A DNA stretch of 64,000 nt, taken from NCBI GenBank assembly GCA_032209605.1, contig JASFXZ010000040.1, forward strand, positions 186,001 through 250,000. The letters are read 5' to 3'. Made by a program: the position numbers and the translations under genes. The notes below the pieces were generated by a model, which saw only the letters and a list, made by a program, of their open reading frames with translations, did not search any database and was not told where the DNA came from. Below are positions 46,521 through 58,026 of the stretch, in pieces. The stretch comes from Mactromeris polynyma (Eukaryota; Mollusca; Bivalvia; Venerida; Mactridae). Numbering within the stretch: position 1 is the first letter of the stretch; each line of letters opens with the position of its first letter.

Positions 46521-47904
46521 TTAATTAGAGGCAAATAAAACGAGTCACACTACGAAAATGGGATTATTTGATAGAAGGAAAACTAATAAAAAACAAATAC
46601 CCCTCTTTTTCTGTCTTCCAACATATTCCGCCTGACCATCGCCATTTTTTTTCACCAATATCCAACTTCCAACAAGTTCTAGAACACGTATTTACGAAAT
46701 ATTGACATTTGCTATGAGTTAATACGCCTCTCGTTATTATAATAAAACATATTACTCGTACACAGCTATGGATGGCGTTGAATCAATCTATACTGCATTA
46801 CACCGAATGAGTGATTTTAACGGAATAGGTCCAGAACGATCAAGACCAGTATTTATTTAAACATTTATACCTAGTATTTGGGCATAGCAAACACACAAAC
46901 AGATAAACGTGTCAATTTCTGAAGTATCTTAATCATTGAACAAATATATATCGAATAAAGAAAGCATTCATCAGAATAATAAGGTGGACTAAATATGAAA
47001 CCCTTAGACATTTTGAATTAACACAAATGAAGAAAAATACCATTCTCAATAATAATTATTCGCTTGTATCTGTATTAGAACTGAATATGAGAAAGAAAAA
47101 AAACATTTTCGATACCTACGCCCTCTGTCCTAAAAAGCTTGTTTCACTTTTAAAATTACGCCTGTCAAACTTTTTACAAAGAACTATTAGAACAAAAATA
47201 TACGCATTAGGTAAACATATCTATTCTGCTTGATTAGAAATAGTTTCCATACTTTCTTTTCAGAATGATAATCTTTACATATATTCGAATTTACTGCTGT
47301 CTGTAAGTATGTCGCATGGATTGAGACATTGCGTTACGTTACATTGTCTCTGCTAGATACATTATTGAAAAAACAATTAAAAGGAAAGGTTACATGCGTG
47401 TTCCAAAATGAAAATACTCCTTATTTAGCGTTGTTAAACATTGTTAAAATGTAATCATTAATTGCAAAATTTGGCGTGTTAAATGTTTAATAATAAGAAG
47501 AGTGGCTGTATGAAATATCAAGTTTACTGCCACAAAGATTTTTGCGATAAATCGGTCTGCCAATATAGTTTAAACACTTACCTTACTGACAACAAGTACG
47601 AAATTAACATGACTACGGAATGTTTATGCTGTTAAACCATCGCAAATTATCTATGGTGCACTAACTAGGAGAATGGATATATTGAATCACTGTACAGTAA
47701 AGACATACAATTCACGAGAAACGGTTACATGGGTCAGTATGAATACTTACGTTACCACATATCACCGATAACATTTAATAACAGTCAAATTTTCCCAACG
47801 ATTTGATATGCCGTTATCATACGTATTAGCTGTATTAAATGAGGATGATGTAGAAATACTATGTCGCCTTACACAACAGACAACACTATATTGGTAATAC
47901 TTAC

Positions 47905-47913
47905 GTTACCCAT
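47905..47913 (-). CDS. Candidate 9-nt first coding exon (Met-Gly-Asn)
   Basis: ATGGGTAAC is followed directly by an ideal donor GTAAGTATT. Phase 0 matches the exon at 43673 (SDRVSFDYYDG), giving MGNSDRVSF. It also makes the total coding length a multiple of three with a stop at 34608. However, GTAACGTAAGTATT also occurs at about 47746-47759 without a useful ATG, so the motif may be repeat-derived. An alternative is initiation in an unseen exon or at the Met in ISMKLIGG. Confidence 0.3.
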
Positions 47914-50560
47914 TCTGTATAGTGTTGTTTGTGTTCAGTGTAATTGGTCATAAATGCATTATTTGAAAGACTTGGTGTGACACAACAGTGACTATAATGA
48001 AATGATTAAGCACTATATTAATTTTGTTTGTTTTTTATATGTTTTATATAATGTAATTGTTTCATTGCTTACTGTTACGTTAACATAGTGACCAATCTTG
48101 ATTTAACATTGAATTCAATTTTACTACAATTTCGGTATATATTCAATGCTGGTTAAGTAGATAAGAATTAGGACTTTAAAACGAATGTAGATTAACAAAT
48201 TATCAACATTTAATGTGAGTACATAAATGTGCATGCAATATTTCTGATAACTCTATTGTCGTACTTATTTATTGTAGATGTTTCTTCACCACCCAACGCG
48301 AAAGTAAGGCTTCCTAAAACCACATTCGGAATAACAATAGACACTTACACGTGTCCTGTCGTTGACACAGAACATAAGAGACCAGAGCTTTTATATCAAT
48401 AATTATTTTTCTAGATATTCAGATAACATTTTATTATAATTTTGAAGTACATGTATGTGCTGTTTTTTTAGTCGACGTCAACGTCATATTTGTAAAAGTC
48501 AATGGTTCAAACGGATTTCTATATTGAGAATGAGCGATCTACGACATATTTATATAAATCCAAAACTAAATGGTTTCGTTTTGATTTGCTCTTTTGTAAG
48601 AAGTTTTCGTGCGTTAATCGTTTAAAATATCCTTAGGTGTCATTTATGGTCGGTCAGGCAATTCCTTGTGCCCCTGTTCCCTGACGTATGCACCATTAAG
48701 CCTCATCAAATGCCTAGTGTTGTATTGACTGTTGTTTTCCCGGCGGTCTGTGTGTGGTGGCATTGTCTTAATCAAATGTATGTGGCGTTCCCTTTAACAA
48801 CTTTTTCTCTGTTCTTAGTCATCAAAAATGAACCACATGAAATAACATGAAACATAAATGGCTTAAATTCTCTGAGTGGTGTCTCATCGATATGAAATCA
48901 GTTTAAAATACGTTTTATGTTAGTAGATAAACGCCAAGTATGAGCCATCATTCCCCAATGTCAAACTGTGGAATAAACCATTTTTCAATTCAACCTATTT
49001 GACAACAACAGCGGGTAATATGAAATTTGTAATCTGCAAATAAACAATTTATAGATAAAACTGAACACCTAAGAAGAACATATTTGCCGCATTCTTTCAC
49101 GGATAGACTTAAGGTAGGAAAGGGTGGAAACATTCCAGTGTTTAGTCCATGTAAACGTGTAATCAAAAATTGATACATGCGTCGCATACACCATAGTTAG
49201 TGGAGATAATAAAAATATACTTGCAGCTTCATATTGAATAATGGATTTGTCAACAACAACGCGTAGACTACATATGTTATAAACTTCCGGCATACGTCTT
49301 CATCAGGATAACATATCGAGGGTTCAATGCCAGACCATCCTAACTCCTAGATAAATACACAGGAGTTGGGATGGTCTTGCGCTGATCTCTCGATATGCAA
49401 ACAACGGACGTGACATTATACTTGAAACGTAACGTAAACAAGTGGACAATCATGTACAGTTCCAGTTGTACGTAGTCTGAAATACATCAAGTTTATATTA
49501 CTTATAAACCTCTTTTAAAGACCACCTCGAAATAAAATTAAGATCATCCTATTATTAAGGCTGTATTTTTATTTCCATTCGATATTATAGTTCGATAATC
49601 AGACCATCTCACAACTACTCCCTGTTTTCTTCATAACCAATGGTGGTCTTATGATTGTCGCTTCTCAGTTTATTAAATTTTGTCTAAGTCTACCCTTGAT
49701 TCTGCACAAAGGTTTTTATACACTTTTATTTCGTTCAATAATAATGTACTTTTGTTCTTTAAATATGGATCAGATAGATAAGAATTAAGACTTTACATAC
49801 AAGGGAGGTAGATTCAAAACTCAAAGTTCACAAGTCAAAAAAAATCTTGAGTACATGGATTTGTATGCACTATTCCTTCTAGCTCCTTTAACTTTTCGTA
49901 CTCATTGCTAATCTATTGTAGAAATATTACACACAATCACCCAGTGCAACAATAAAAACGCTCAATATGTGCGCTTGTCGTTGACATAGAACATCTGAGA
50001 CCGTGTTTTATAGTTTTTTATAGCAATAACTACTATTACTGTATTTTTGCTAGATATTAATATGGAACTTAATTAGCACATATTTAAGTATGTATTGTGC
50101 ATTTTAGGCACCGTCATATTTGTAAAAGTCTATTATCCAAACGGGTATTTATATTGAGAATGAGAACTACAGATTGATATCAATAAAAACTAAATGGGTT
50201 CCTTTTGATTTCCACTTTGTAAGTTAATAAGGGCTATATCTAAACACCGAATGTTTCTGTCTGACACTGGGTTCTGTAATGGTAGGCTCGACGTTCCTGC
50301 TCTCCATTTTGACACTTCTATATACAGTCGGAAACTTGGTAAACTGTCCATATATTACGCACATGTACCAAACAGGCAATGACTTCACTTCACATAAGAC
50401 AAAATAATAAAAACAGTCATTACTTAACAGCTAACTACCAGATTTCTTACTAAATTTCGTTGGAGCATGTAAAACACTGTTAGATAAATGACAGTTGCTT
50501 GTAATATATTCGGACCATATTTTGTCCTTTAAATGTCTTAAAAAATGAGACCACACTTTC
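47914..50560. other. Intergenic region with local duplication
   Basis: No gene is seen. About 48130-48950 is paralogous to 49755-50240 plus 52525-52650. A hairpin lies at 49312-49397 and a decayed CAGTAAAACC-family element at about 49505-49680. Confidence 0.5.
49312..49397. repeat. Hairpin: 37-base arms, 12-base loop
   Basis: The left arm starts CATATCGAGGGTTCAATGCC and ends CATCCTAACTCCT. The right arm, complemented, starts CATATCGAGAGATCAGCGCA and ends CATCCCAACTCCT. Loop AGATAAATACAC. Mismatches are clustered in the middle. Size and mismatch pattern are compatible with a microRNA precursor or with a folded-back SINE tail; expression is unknown. Confidence 0.8.
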
Positions 50561-50575
50561 GTGACATTCTTTATA

Positions 50576-52412
50576 GGTCATAAACCATGTACATCGTCCG
50601 TGTCCTACCATACTTTCCTCCGTCATAAACCTTGTACATCGTCAGTGTCCTACCATACTTTCCTCCGTCATAAACCTTGTACATCGTCAGTGTCCTACCA
50701 TACTTTCCTCCGTCATAAACCTTGTACATCGTCAGTGTCCTACCATACTTTCCTCCGTCATAATCCTTGTACATCGTCAGTGTCCTACCATACCTTTCTC
50801 CGTCATAAACCTTGTACATCGTCCGTGTCCCACCAAACTTTCCTCCGTCATAAACCATGTACATCGTCAGTGCCCTACCACACTTTCTCCGTCATAAACA
50901 ATGTACATCGTCAGTGCCCTACCATACTTTCTCCGTCATAAACAATGTACATCGTCAGTGTCCTACCATACTTTCCTCCGTCATAAACAATGTACATCGT
51001 CAGTGTCCTACCATACTTTCTCCGTCATAAACAATGTACATCGTCAGTGCCCTACCATACTTTCTCCGTCATAAACAATGTACATCGTCAGTGTCCTACC
51101 ATACTTTCTCCGTCATAAACCATGTACATCGTCAGTGTCCTACCATACTTTCTCCGTCATAAACAATGTACATCGTCAGTGTCCTACCATACTTTCCTCC
51201 GTCATAAACCTTGTACATCGTCCGTGTCCTACCATACTTTCCTCCGTCATAAACCATGTACATCGTCAGTGTCCTACCATACTTTCTCCGTCATAAACAA
51301 TGTACATCGTCAGTGCCCTACCATACTTTCTCCGTCATAAACAATGTACATCGTCAGTGCCCTACCATACTTTCCTCCGTCATAAACAATGTACATCGTC
51401 AGTGTCCTACCATACTTTCCTCCGTCATAAACCTTGTACATCGTCAGTGTCCTACCATACCATTCTCCGTCATAAACCTTGTACATCGTCCGTGTCCTAC
51501 CATACTTTCCTCCGTCATAAACCATGTACATCGTCAGTGTCCTACCATACTTTCTCCGTCATAAACAATGTACATCGTCAGTGTCCTACCATACTTTCTC
51601 CGTCATAAACAATGTACATCGTCAGTGCCCTACCATACTTTCTCCGTCATAAACAATGTACATCGTCAGTGCCCTACCATACTTTCTCCGTCATAAACAA
51701 TGTACATCGTCAGTGTCCTACCATACTTTCCTCCGTCATAAACAATGTACATCGTCAGTGCCCTACCATACTTTCTCCGTCATAAACAATGTACATCGTC
51801 AGTGCCCTACCATACTTTCCTCCGTCATAAACCTTGTACATCGTCAGTGCCCTACCATACCATTCTCCGTCATAGGCAATTTACATCGTCCGATTCCTAC
51901 CATGCTTTTCTCCGTCATAAACAATGCACATCGTCCGTGTCCTACCATACCATTCTCCGTCATAAACCATGTACATCGTCCGTGTCCTACCGTACCTTTC
52001 TACTATATAAACCTTGTACATCGTCCATGTCCTTCCATGCTTTACTCCGACATAAACCTTGTACATCGCCCATGTCCTAACATGCCTTTCACCGTCATAA
52101 ACCATGTACATCGTCCGTGTCCTACCATACCCTTTCCCGTCATAAACCTTGTACATCGTCCGTGTCCTACCATACCTTTTTCCGTCATAAACCATGTACA
52201 TCGTCCGTGTCCTACCATACCTTTTTCCGTCATAAACCATGTACATCGTCCGTGTCCTACCATACCTTTCTCCGTCATAAACCTTGTTCATCATCTGTGT
52301 CCTACCATGCTTTTATCCGTCGTAAACCTTGTTCATCATCTGTGTCCTACCATGCTTTTCTCCGTCATAAACCTTGTTCATCGTCTGTGTCCTACCATGC
52401 TTTTCTCCACAT
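50576..52412. repeat. Minisatellite, 44/45-bp unit, about 41 copies
   Basis: Tandem units contain GTCATAAACCTTGTACATCG, then TCAGTGTCCTACCATACTTT and CCTCC. The two main unit lengths differ by one C (TTTCCTCCG, 45 bp; TTTCTCCG, 44 bp). They are interspersed in a higher-order pattern in the first two thirds, while the last 500 bp carries more divergent units (TTGTTCATCATCTG, CTTTTCTCC). Because 45 is a multiple of three and the unit lacks stops in several frames, long spurious open frames appear on both strands. There is no evidence for coding function. Confidence 0.97.
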
Positions 52413-52807
52413 TGTTCATACTTCTACCCAGCTATGACAACTCGGCAAATGATTCTTTTTCGAGACACACATTTGTTCAGACATTCGCGATCATTATATG
52501 TGGTATCAAGAAGAAACCAGATTTAAGTCATAGAAAATGAACCATGCTGGAATGGGTGGCTTATATTGTCTTAGTGTTGTCTCATCGATATGATATGAGT
52601 TTAAACTCTTTTTTTATAGTAGATAAATACCTACTGTGAGAAAAGCTAGCATGGCTTACAGTATTGATTACAAGCAATTGACATAATGCCTGATTTACGC
52701 AATTGATGGCTTTAGAAGTTGAAAATTATCTAACAATGCAGTTAAATCCCATTATAGAGTACATTATTATCGCATGGTATCTGTTATATGTAGCAAGGCA
52801 TAAGCGA

Positions 52808-52990
52808 AGTAAAATCTCAAACAAAGACCACTTCAATAATAAGACCATTTCAAAATTAAGTTCACAATTTTCAAGTCCAATTTCTCTATTCTGCTATTTA
52901 TATAACCTCAATATTAAGACCACCATTGTGACAATATTAAGACCAATGTTTAAGAGTACCAAGGGCGATCGTATTATTGAGGTTTTACTG
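52808..52990. mobile_element. MITE copy, CAGTAAAACC family
   Basis: The left arm AGTAAAATCTCAAACAAAGA is degenerate; the right arm ATTGAGGTTTTACTG is intact and followed by TA. The interior repeats AATATTAAGACCACC-type words shared with the other copies. Confidence 0.7.
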
Positions 52991-53269
52991 TATTATACTA
53001 TTGTCAGTACTGCAATATGTCCGTTCATAAGTATCTTTCATATAATTATCATTTATTTGGAATTGATCATGTACATAAACGTAAATGCTCAGGCTAGATT
53101 AGATAAATGTACGCTTGTATCAATACATGTATAGCAATGTGCGTCTACGTCCATTGTATTTATTTATATTTGATTTATAGTTAAGGCATGTTGTACGCCG
53201 GTACCTCTCTCAGGGTTAGTAACAAACCTTTTGACGGCGCAAATTGTTTTGGTCTGACGACTGACTGCA

Positions 53270-53440
53270 CAGTAAAACCTCAATAATAAGAAATAATAAT
53301 TGAAACCTGGTATTCTTATTGAGGTGGTCTTAATATAAAGTTGAATAAAGAGTAAAACAGTGAAAATGGACTTGCCAATTGTGGTCTCAATTTTGTAGGT
53401 GGTCTTGTTTTTGAGGTGGTCTTTAAGTGAGGTTTCACTG
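53270..53440. mobile_element. MITE copy, CAGTAAAACC family (best ends)
   Basis: CAGTAAAACCTCAATAATAA at the left and AAGTGAGGTTTCACTG at the right are inverted repeats with one mismatch over the first 13 bases; TA follows at 53441-53442. At 171 bp it is probably close to full length for this family. Confidence 0.78.
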
Positions 53441-54089
53441 TATATCACTGGACAGGTATAGATTAAGGACTCAGTCATTCATGAAATTCCATGGCGCCTT
53501 AAATATGGATGACTTGATAAACTACACGAAATACTTAAACTATAAAGTAACCTGAATATTTATTTTATTCCATATGAATCAAAAACCGTCATTACTGAAA
53601 CTGTTTGACTAAAATGTAAAATATTACATTTGGATAGAATAAAAATATACTTTAATAATGCTATTTTTCTGTGCAACTTTTCATAAAGTTGGTTGACTTG
53701 AATGAAAAAGATAAGTGTCGATATAAAATAGTCCAGACCTCCATGTAGATACCATGATAATTAAAAATCAAACTTGTATGTCTTGTCTTGTATTTTGTCT
53801 ATAAGGTCATCAATCACCATGTACACTGAAGTACTTATTGGCATTTTTGTTGACATAATAATCAACTTTTATCCACATATTGCTTCATAGTTATTCTAAG
53901 GTTTGGTGTAAATGGAAGTTTAGAATTTTGCTATTTGTGGAATATACCCGAGTAATGAAGAGATAAATTAATATTAGTCAGTTAATTTATTGTTCTACAA
54001 GACATCGACATTTACGAGTTTAACTAAAATATGTTACCTGCGTATTCGATGCCGTTATATATACGATACTGTATATATATATATACTCG

Positions 54090-54880
54090 TACACTCAACC
54101 AAAAAAAGAAGCCTGACACAGTATATTTTACATATTTTCTAGGAATCAGATAAAGTACATGTAACTATATAATCACTGGTTAGACATAAACAGTTGATGT
54201 TTTCTGGACACAAACATGCCTTACAATCTTTAGGCACCCTGTTATCGGGTAAAAAATACACCAAGTGACAGGATAAATTCATTTTCCTGGCATTTGTTTG
54301 TTATTTTTTCTCAGATTTTAATTAATACCGGCTATGACCACCTCTGGCTCTAATCAGTGTCGCTACGCGTCTTCTCATTGAACGTACCGTTGTATCAGAC
54401 GGTTGGCATGTTGTTCCATTCCTTACACGGGCATGATCCATGTCATTAATGTTATTCAGCACATATTGACGGCGTACACGTCTGCCCAGCTCATCCCAGA
54501 TGTGCTCTATAGGAGTCATGTCCGGAGACATGGCTGGCCATTCCGTTACGTTGTCGTTGGCGGCGGCTAAATGATTACGAGTGACCCTTGCAACATGCGG
54601 ACGGGCATTGTCTTGTTGAAAAACAACAGGAGCATTCAATCGAATAAATGGAATTGCTTCAGCATCTAAAACTTCATTAATGTACCTTTGAGCATTCAAG
54701 TTTCCACGAATGACAATGAGTCTGGTCTTTTGTTCCCCCATAATCCCACCCCCAATATTACACCACCACCTCCGAATCAGTCATGCTGTCTGACATAAAC
54801 AGGCAATCTCCTACGCAGTGACATCCCCTTATAGTTATCGGAGATCTCTGCCATCACAAACAATTTCGTCAAGATCTGTT
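54090..54880 (-). mobile_element. Tc1-like transposon remnant, minus strand
   Basis: The C-terminal half of a Tc1/mariner-superfamily DDE transposase with 3' flank. The coding part is described separately. The presumed 3' terminus carries ACTCAACCAAAAAAAGAAGC at about 54095, similar in style to Tc1-like inverted repeats. The 5' half and its TIR are missing. Confidence 0.7.
54322..54850 (-). pseudogene. Tc1-like DDE transposase, C-terminal fragment
   Basis: The open frame 54741-54322 contains VVFQQDNARPHVARV with the second catalytic Asp and MSPDMTPIEHIWDELGRRVR with the catalytic Glu, followed by an Arg-rich C-terminus. Upstream, RLPVYVRQHD-*-FGGGGVILG is the expected preceding strand-turn region, but with an in-frame TGA and then a one-base frameshift into the open frame. 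The first catalytic Asp and the helix-turn-helix DNA-binding part are absent. It cannot be active. Confidence 0.85.
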
Positions 54881-54974
54881 AAATGGTTTTAAAAGTTAAA
54901 AAAAAAACAAGATTTAAAAAATATTGAAAAATACATGCTAACATTCTTTTACAATGCACCGGTTCAGTGTGAAC

Positions 54975-55185
54975 AATAATGGCCGACTTTGAATTTGCTG
55001 CTGTCAAACAGATTTCAACTCTTCACTGGTCCCAAAGGCAAAGCAACTGGAATGTTTACATCATTTATTATCTTGCAAAGATGTAATTGCTAATCTTCAT
55101 GTGGGATACGGAAAGAGTATCATTTATCAGGCGTATCCGCCATTTTGTCCAACGAACGTTATCATGTGAGTAACTTCTTCGGATC
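54975..55185 (+). pseudogene. RecQ-like helicase N-terminal fragment
   Basis: Starting ATGGCCGAC the frame reads MADFEFAAVKQISTLH. After a one-base shift near 55030 it reads VPKAKQLECLHHLLSCKDVI and then ANLHVGYGKSIIYQAYPPF. K-x-x-Q-x-x-x-(I/L)-x-x-L-x-x-x-KDV is the helicase motif 0/Q-type region and GYGKS-x-IYQ is the Walker A motif of RecQ-type ATP-dependent DNA helicases. The usual Pro-Thr before Gly is replaced by His-Val. No downstream helicase motifs follow, so this is a truncated, frameshifted fragment, probably from a retroposed or multi-copy gene. Confidence 0.6.
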
Positions 55186-58026
55186 CGCCATTTTGTCCAT
55201 CCAACCATCATCACGTGACTTTTGTGATGGCAGTGGTTATTGTAACTGTAAGGAGAAGTAACTGCTGTGGGGAGTTTGACAAACAGGGGCAAATCGCTCA
55301 CCTTGACGGCGGTAAACACCGGCTGGTGTTTCAATGTTCATAAGTCTACTTCAAACATATTTCACAAAGTTTTTTTAAACACTTTAAGTTCATACATTTC
55401 AATGGTAATGTACTAGCTTTATTTTAGTTACTCAAATACACGACGACAATTTTAAAGCGGGAAAATAGCCAAGTATTTATCTTAAAATTTAAAATACATT
55501 ATTTTTTTCCACTTTTTAGAAGTCTTGACTTGACCTTCAACATTTAAGCACTTGATAGCATATCATGAATTAATAAGAAAATATAACACAACAAATGATA
55601 TGAAACTACATTTATTAATGTTCCTTGTATAAATGGAAACAAGAATATGTATAAGAATAAATATATAAATGAAATAAATATAATGCAACAAACTCAACCA
55701 ACATTTTGTTGTATACATGTATTCTAAAAATAGACAGATCAAGTGTTGTATATTATTTGACTAAATTTCAGCAACTTTTTATTCCTTCATTACAATTACA
55801 CATTAAACTTATGTATGTAAAATATAAATGTTATGGAATAAAAATTAACTGAATTTTACCCTTACCTAAATATTTGGAAACGTAAAACTCACAAATTATT
55901 GGACAACACTTTGCTCATAAAGATTTCTATCAAAATGTATAAAAAACAGAGACTTATTATGGCCAGTTAGAAAACATGTTGCAGTATACATAACGAAGGG
56001 TCATAGTATATGTACGACCAATTTCAGTCATTGGTGTATCTTAACTACACAGAAATACTTTTCTAATTGGTTCGATGATACACTTGTTGAATAATTCCCA
56101 TTTTACATCAAAACCGTTTGTATAATTGGACATACGCGGTTTAAAGTTTGTGATATACGGTATGTGTTATGTACAGCAAATATGGAAGAGTTTTAGTACT
56201 CATTTGGACTTATTTGCAAGAAAGCTCTTGCTAATCTTCACTTTGGACGAAATAAATGTACCCGATTTCTTGTAAGTTTTCGGAAACAATGGAATTTACA
56301 TGAGATTAATTAGAACCTCAACTACAGATACACACAAATATCACATGTAAAAATATATAAAACATATCACAGGCACATTTGACTAAAATACTTAGGAGGT
56401 TAATAATAATGGACGGAATTATACAAACAAATGGCATTGCAACATAACAAACACACAAAAGTCGGATTGTCTCGGACACCATCGAAGGCGTGTGAGGATT
56501 GTTACAATACTGTCCGAGGATATACCGACTATACAACAATGAATTTGTAACAATGAAAAATATTCATTTTTTGTTATATGTAATAAATCATACATTTAAA
56601 ATATAAGAACATGATTTTATTGTAAAACAACACTTAAACGTTTAGCATTAAGTAAGAAGATTAACAAACTGGGAACTATAAGATATCTCCCTTTTTTATA
56701 TAAATAAACAACATAAATAACGACCTTCATACAATTATAATGGGAAGGTACATCACTTCGATAATCAAGTTCTATTATGATACTAAAACAATTTAAAAGC
56801 TTATATATTTAAACTGACATAATAAGGAATAAATAGTACCTTCGTTCATAGACATTATCGTTTTCCCATTATGTTGTTTAACTTATAAATCAAAACGTAT
56901 GAGGAGTTAAAACTTTAAAGCGTATATTGTTCTTTAGGTTCCAAGCTTAACAGCTAATACTATTGAAGATACATGAGTCCTAAATGTCGAAATTAGGTAG
57001 AAAATACGTTTGCACAGATAAAGGTTTAAAAATGTTTCCATGTATTTACTGTTTGCTTGTAGTTTCATGGTAAATACGAAAAATCACACAAAACTTACTT
57101 CAATTTTCTTTTGTGTTTATTAAATCAAAGTATTGCTGATATCATTTATTTCCTGTTTTTTCCTATTATGCCATATTGTTTCAATGTAGGTGTTGTTATC
57201 AAAATACCCAAAATATCTCGAAACCAGAAGTAAATTTAAATTTGCAGCAGACAGTATAAATGAAAAAAATGGAACTGAAGATATTTGGTAATACTGTAAT
57301 AAAAACTACAATGTCCAATGTTTAACACAGAAAACTGAACTTTAAACAACACTGAATAAATAAGTATAGAAACTTGAGAACAGAATGGTTGCCAATGGCG
57401 CTGGGTTACTATTGGCTATAATGAATCATAATCAATGATAAGGCAGTGACTATCTAACATAGTTATATAAAGAAACTACAGTTGTCGCCCTTGAGCTTGA
57501 CCAACTTGCCGTCTTGACAATTAGTTTAATTCGAGTTCTTCCATTGCAATAACTCATACATTTAATGTTTTCTTAATGACAACAAATTGTCCAAAATCAT
57601 ACATGAATATTTTTATATATAAATAATATTAATATCACAATATCTACTGACACTCTCTTGCCATACACCAAAACGTCTTAATCAATGTATTATAATCATG
57701 TGAGGGTTCTACTGCAGATATAATTGGCAATCATATATGTCTTACATTAATGAAGTCATTTTGCGAAACACTGAGTGAACTATAATTTTACTGATGCTGT
57801 CACTAATAATTAGAATATTATAATCTAAATGTTCATGTAAGTAGAATTATTATAGTCAACATCGCATTAAAGGCACATTTACAAAATGAGACCAAACTTT
57901 CACACAGAGGTCAACCCGAGATTGTACATATATCAGTTCGTAACCAATCTTTTAACAGTTTTTTATGATAAATGTTGCGACTATATACATTCAAATGATC
58001 TGTCAAACATAGTCCATCTACGATTT
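55186..58026. other. AT-rich intergenic stretch, no gene seen
   Basis: A roughly 50-bp tandem duplication (TCCGCCATTTTGTCCA twice, at about 55136 and 55187) closes the helicase fragment. GCTAATCTTCACTTTGGACG at about 56230 faintly resembles the helicase fragment and might be a second decayed copy. Nothing else is recognised. Confidence 0.45.

Larger units (their letters stand above)
43674..47904. other. Upstream region or first intron of the EF-hand-like gene
   Basis: No further coding exon is seen. A palindromic X-box-like sequence lies at 44903-44916, a region reminiscent of an interspersed repeat covers about 44760-45310, and a LINE tail with an AAT microsatellite covers 46091-46520. Confidence 0.45.
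52413..54080. other. Intergenic, MITE-rich
   Basis: Contains MITE copies at 52808-52990 and 53270-53440 and the end of the local duplication (52525-52650). No gene is seen. Confidence 0.5.

Noticed and set aside
50576..52412. CRISPR array
   Set aside because: Units are head-to-tail with no unique spacers, in an animal genome.
50561..52540. Overlapping long open frames (up to 294 aa) on both strands
   Set aside because: They arise from the 45-bp tandem unit lacking stops. Frames switch wherever a 44-bp unit occurs, and the reverse strand is equally open.
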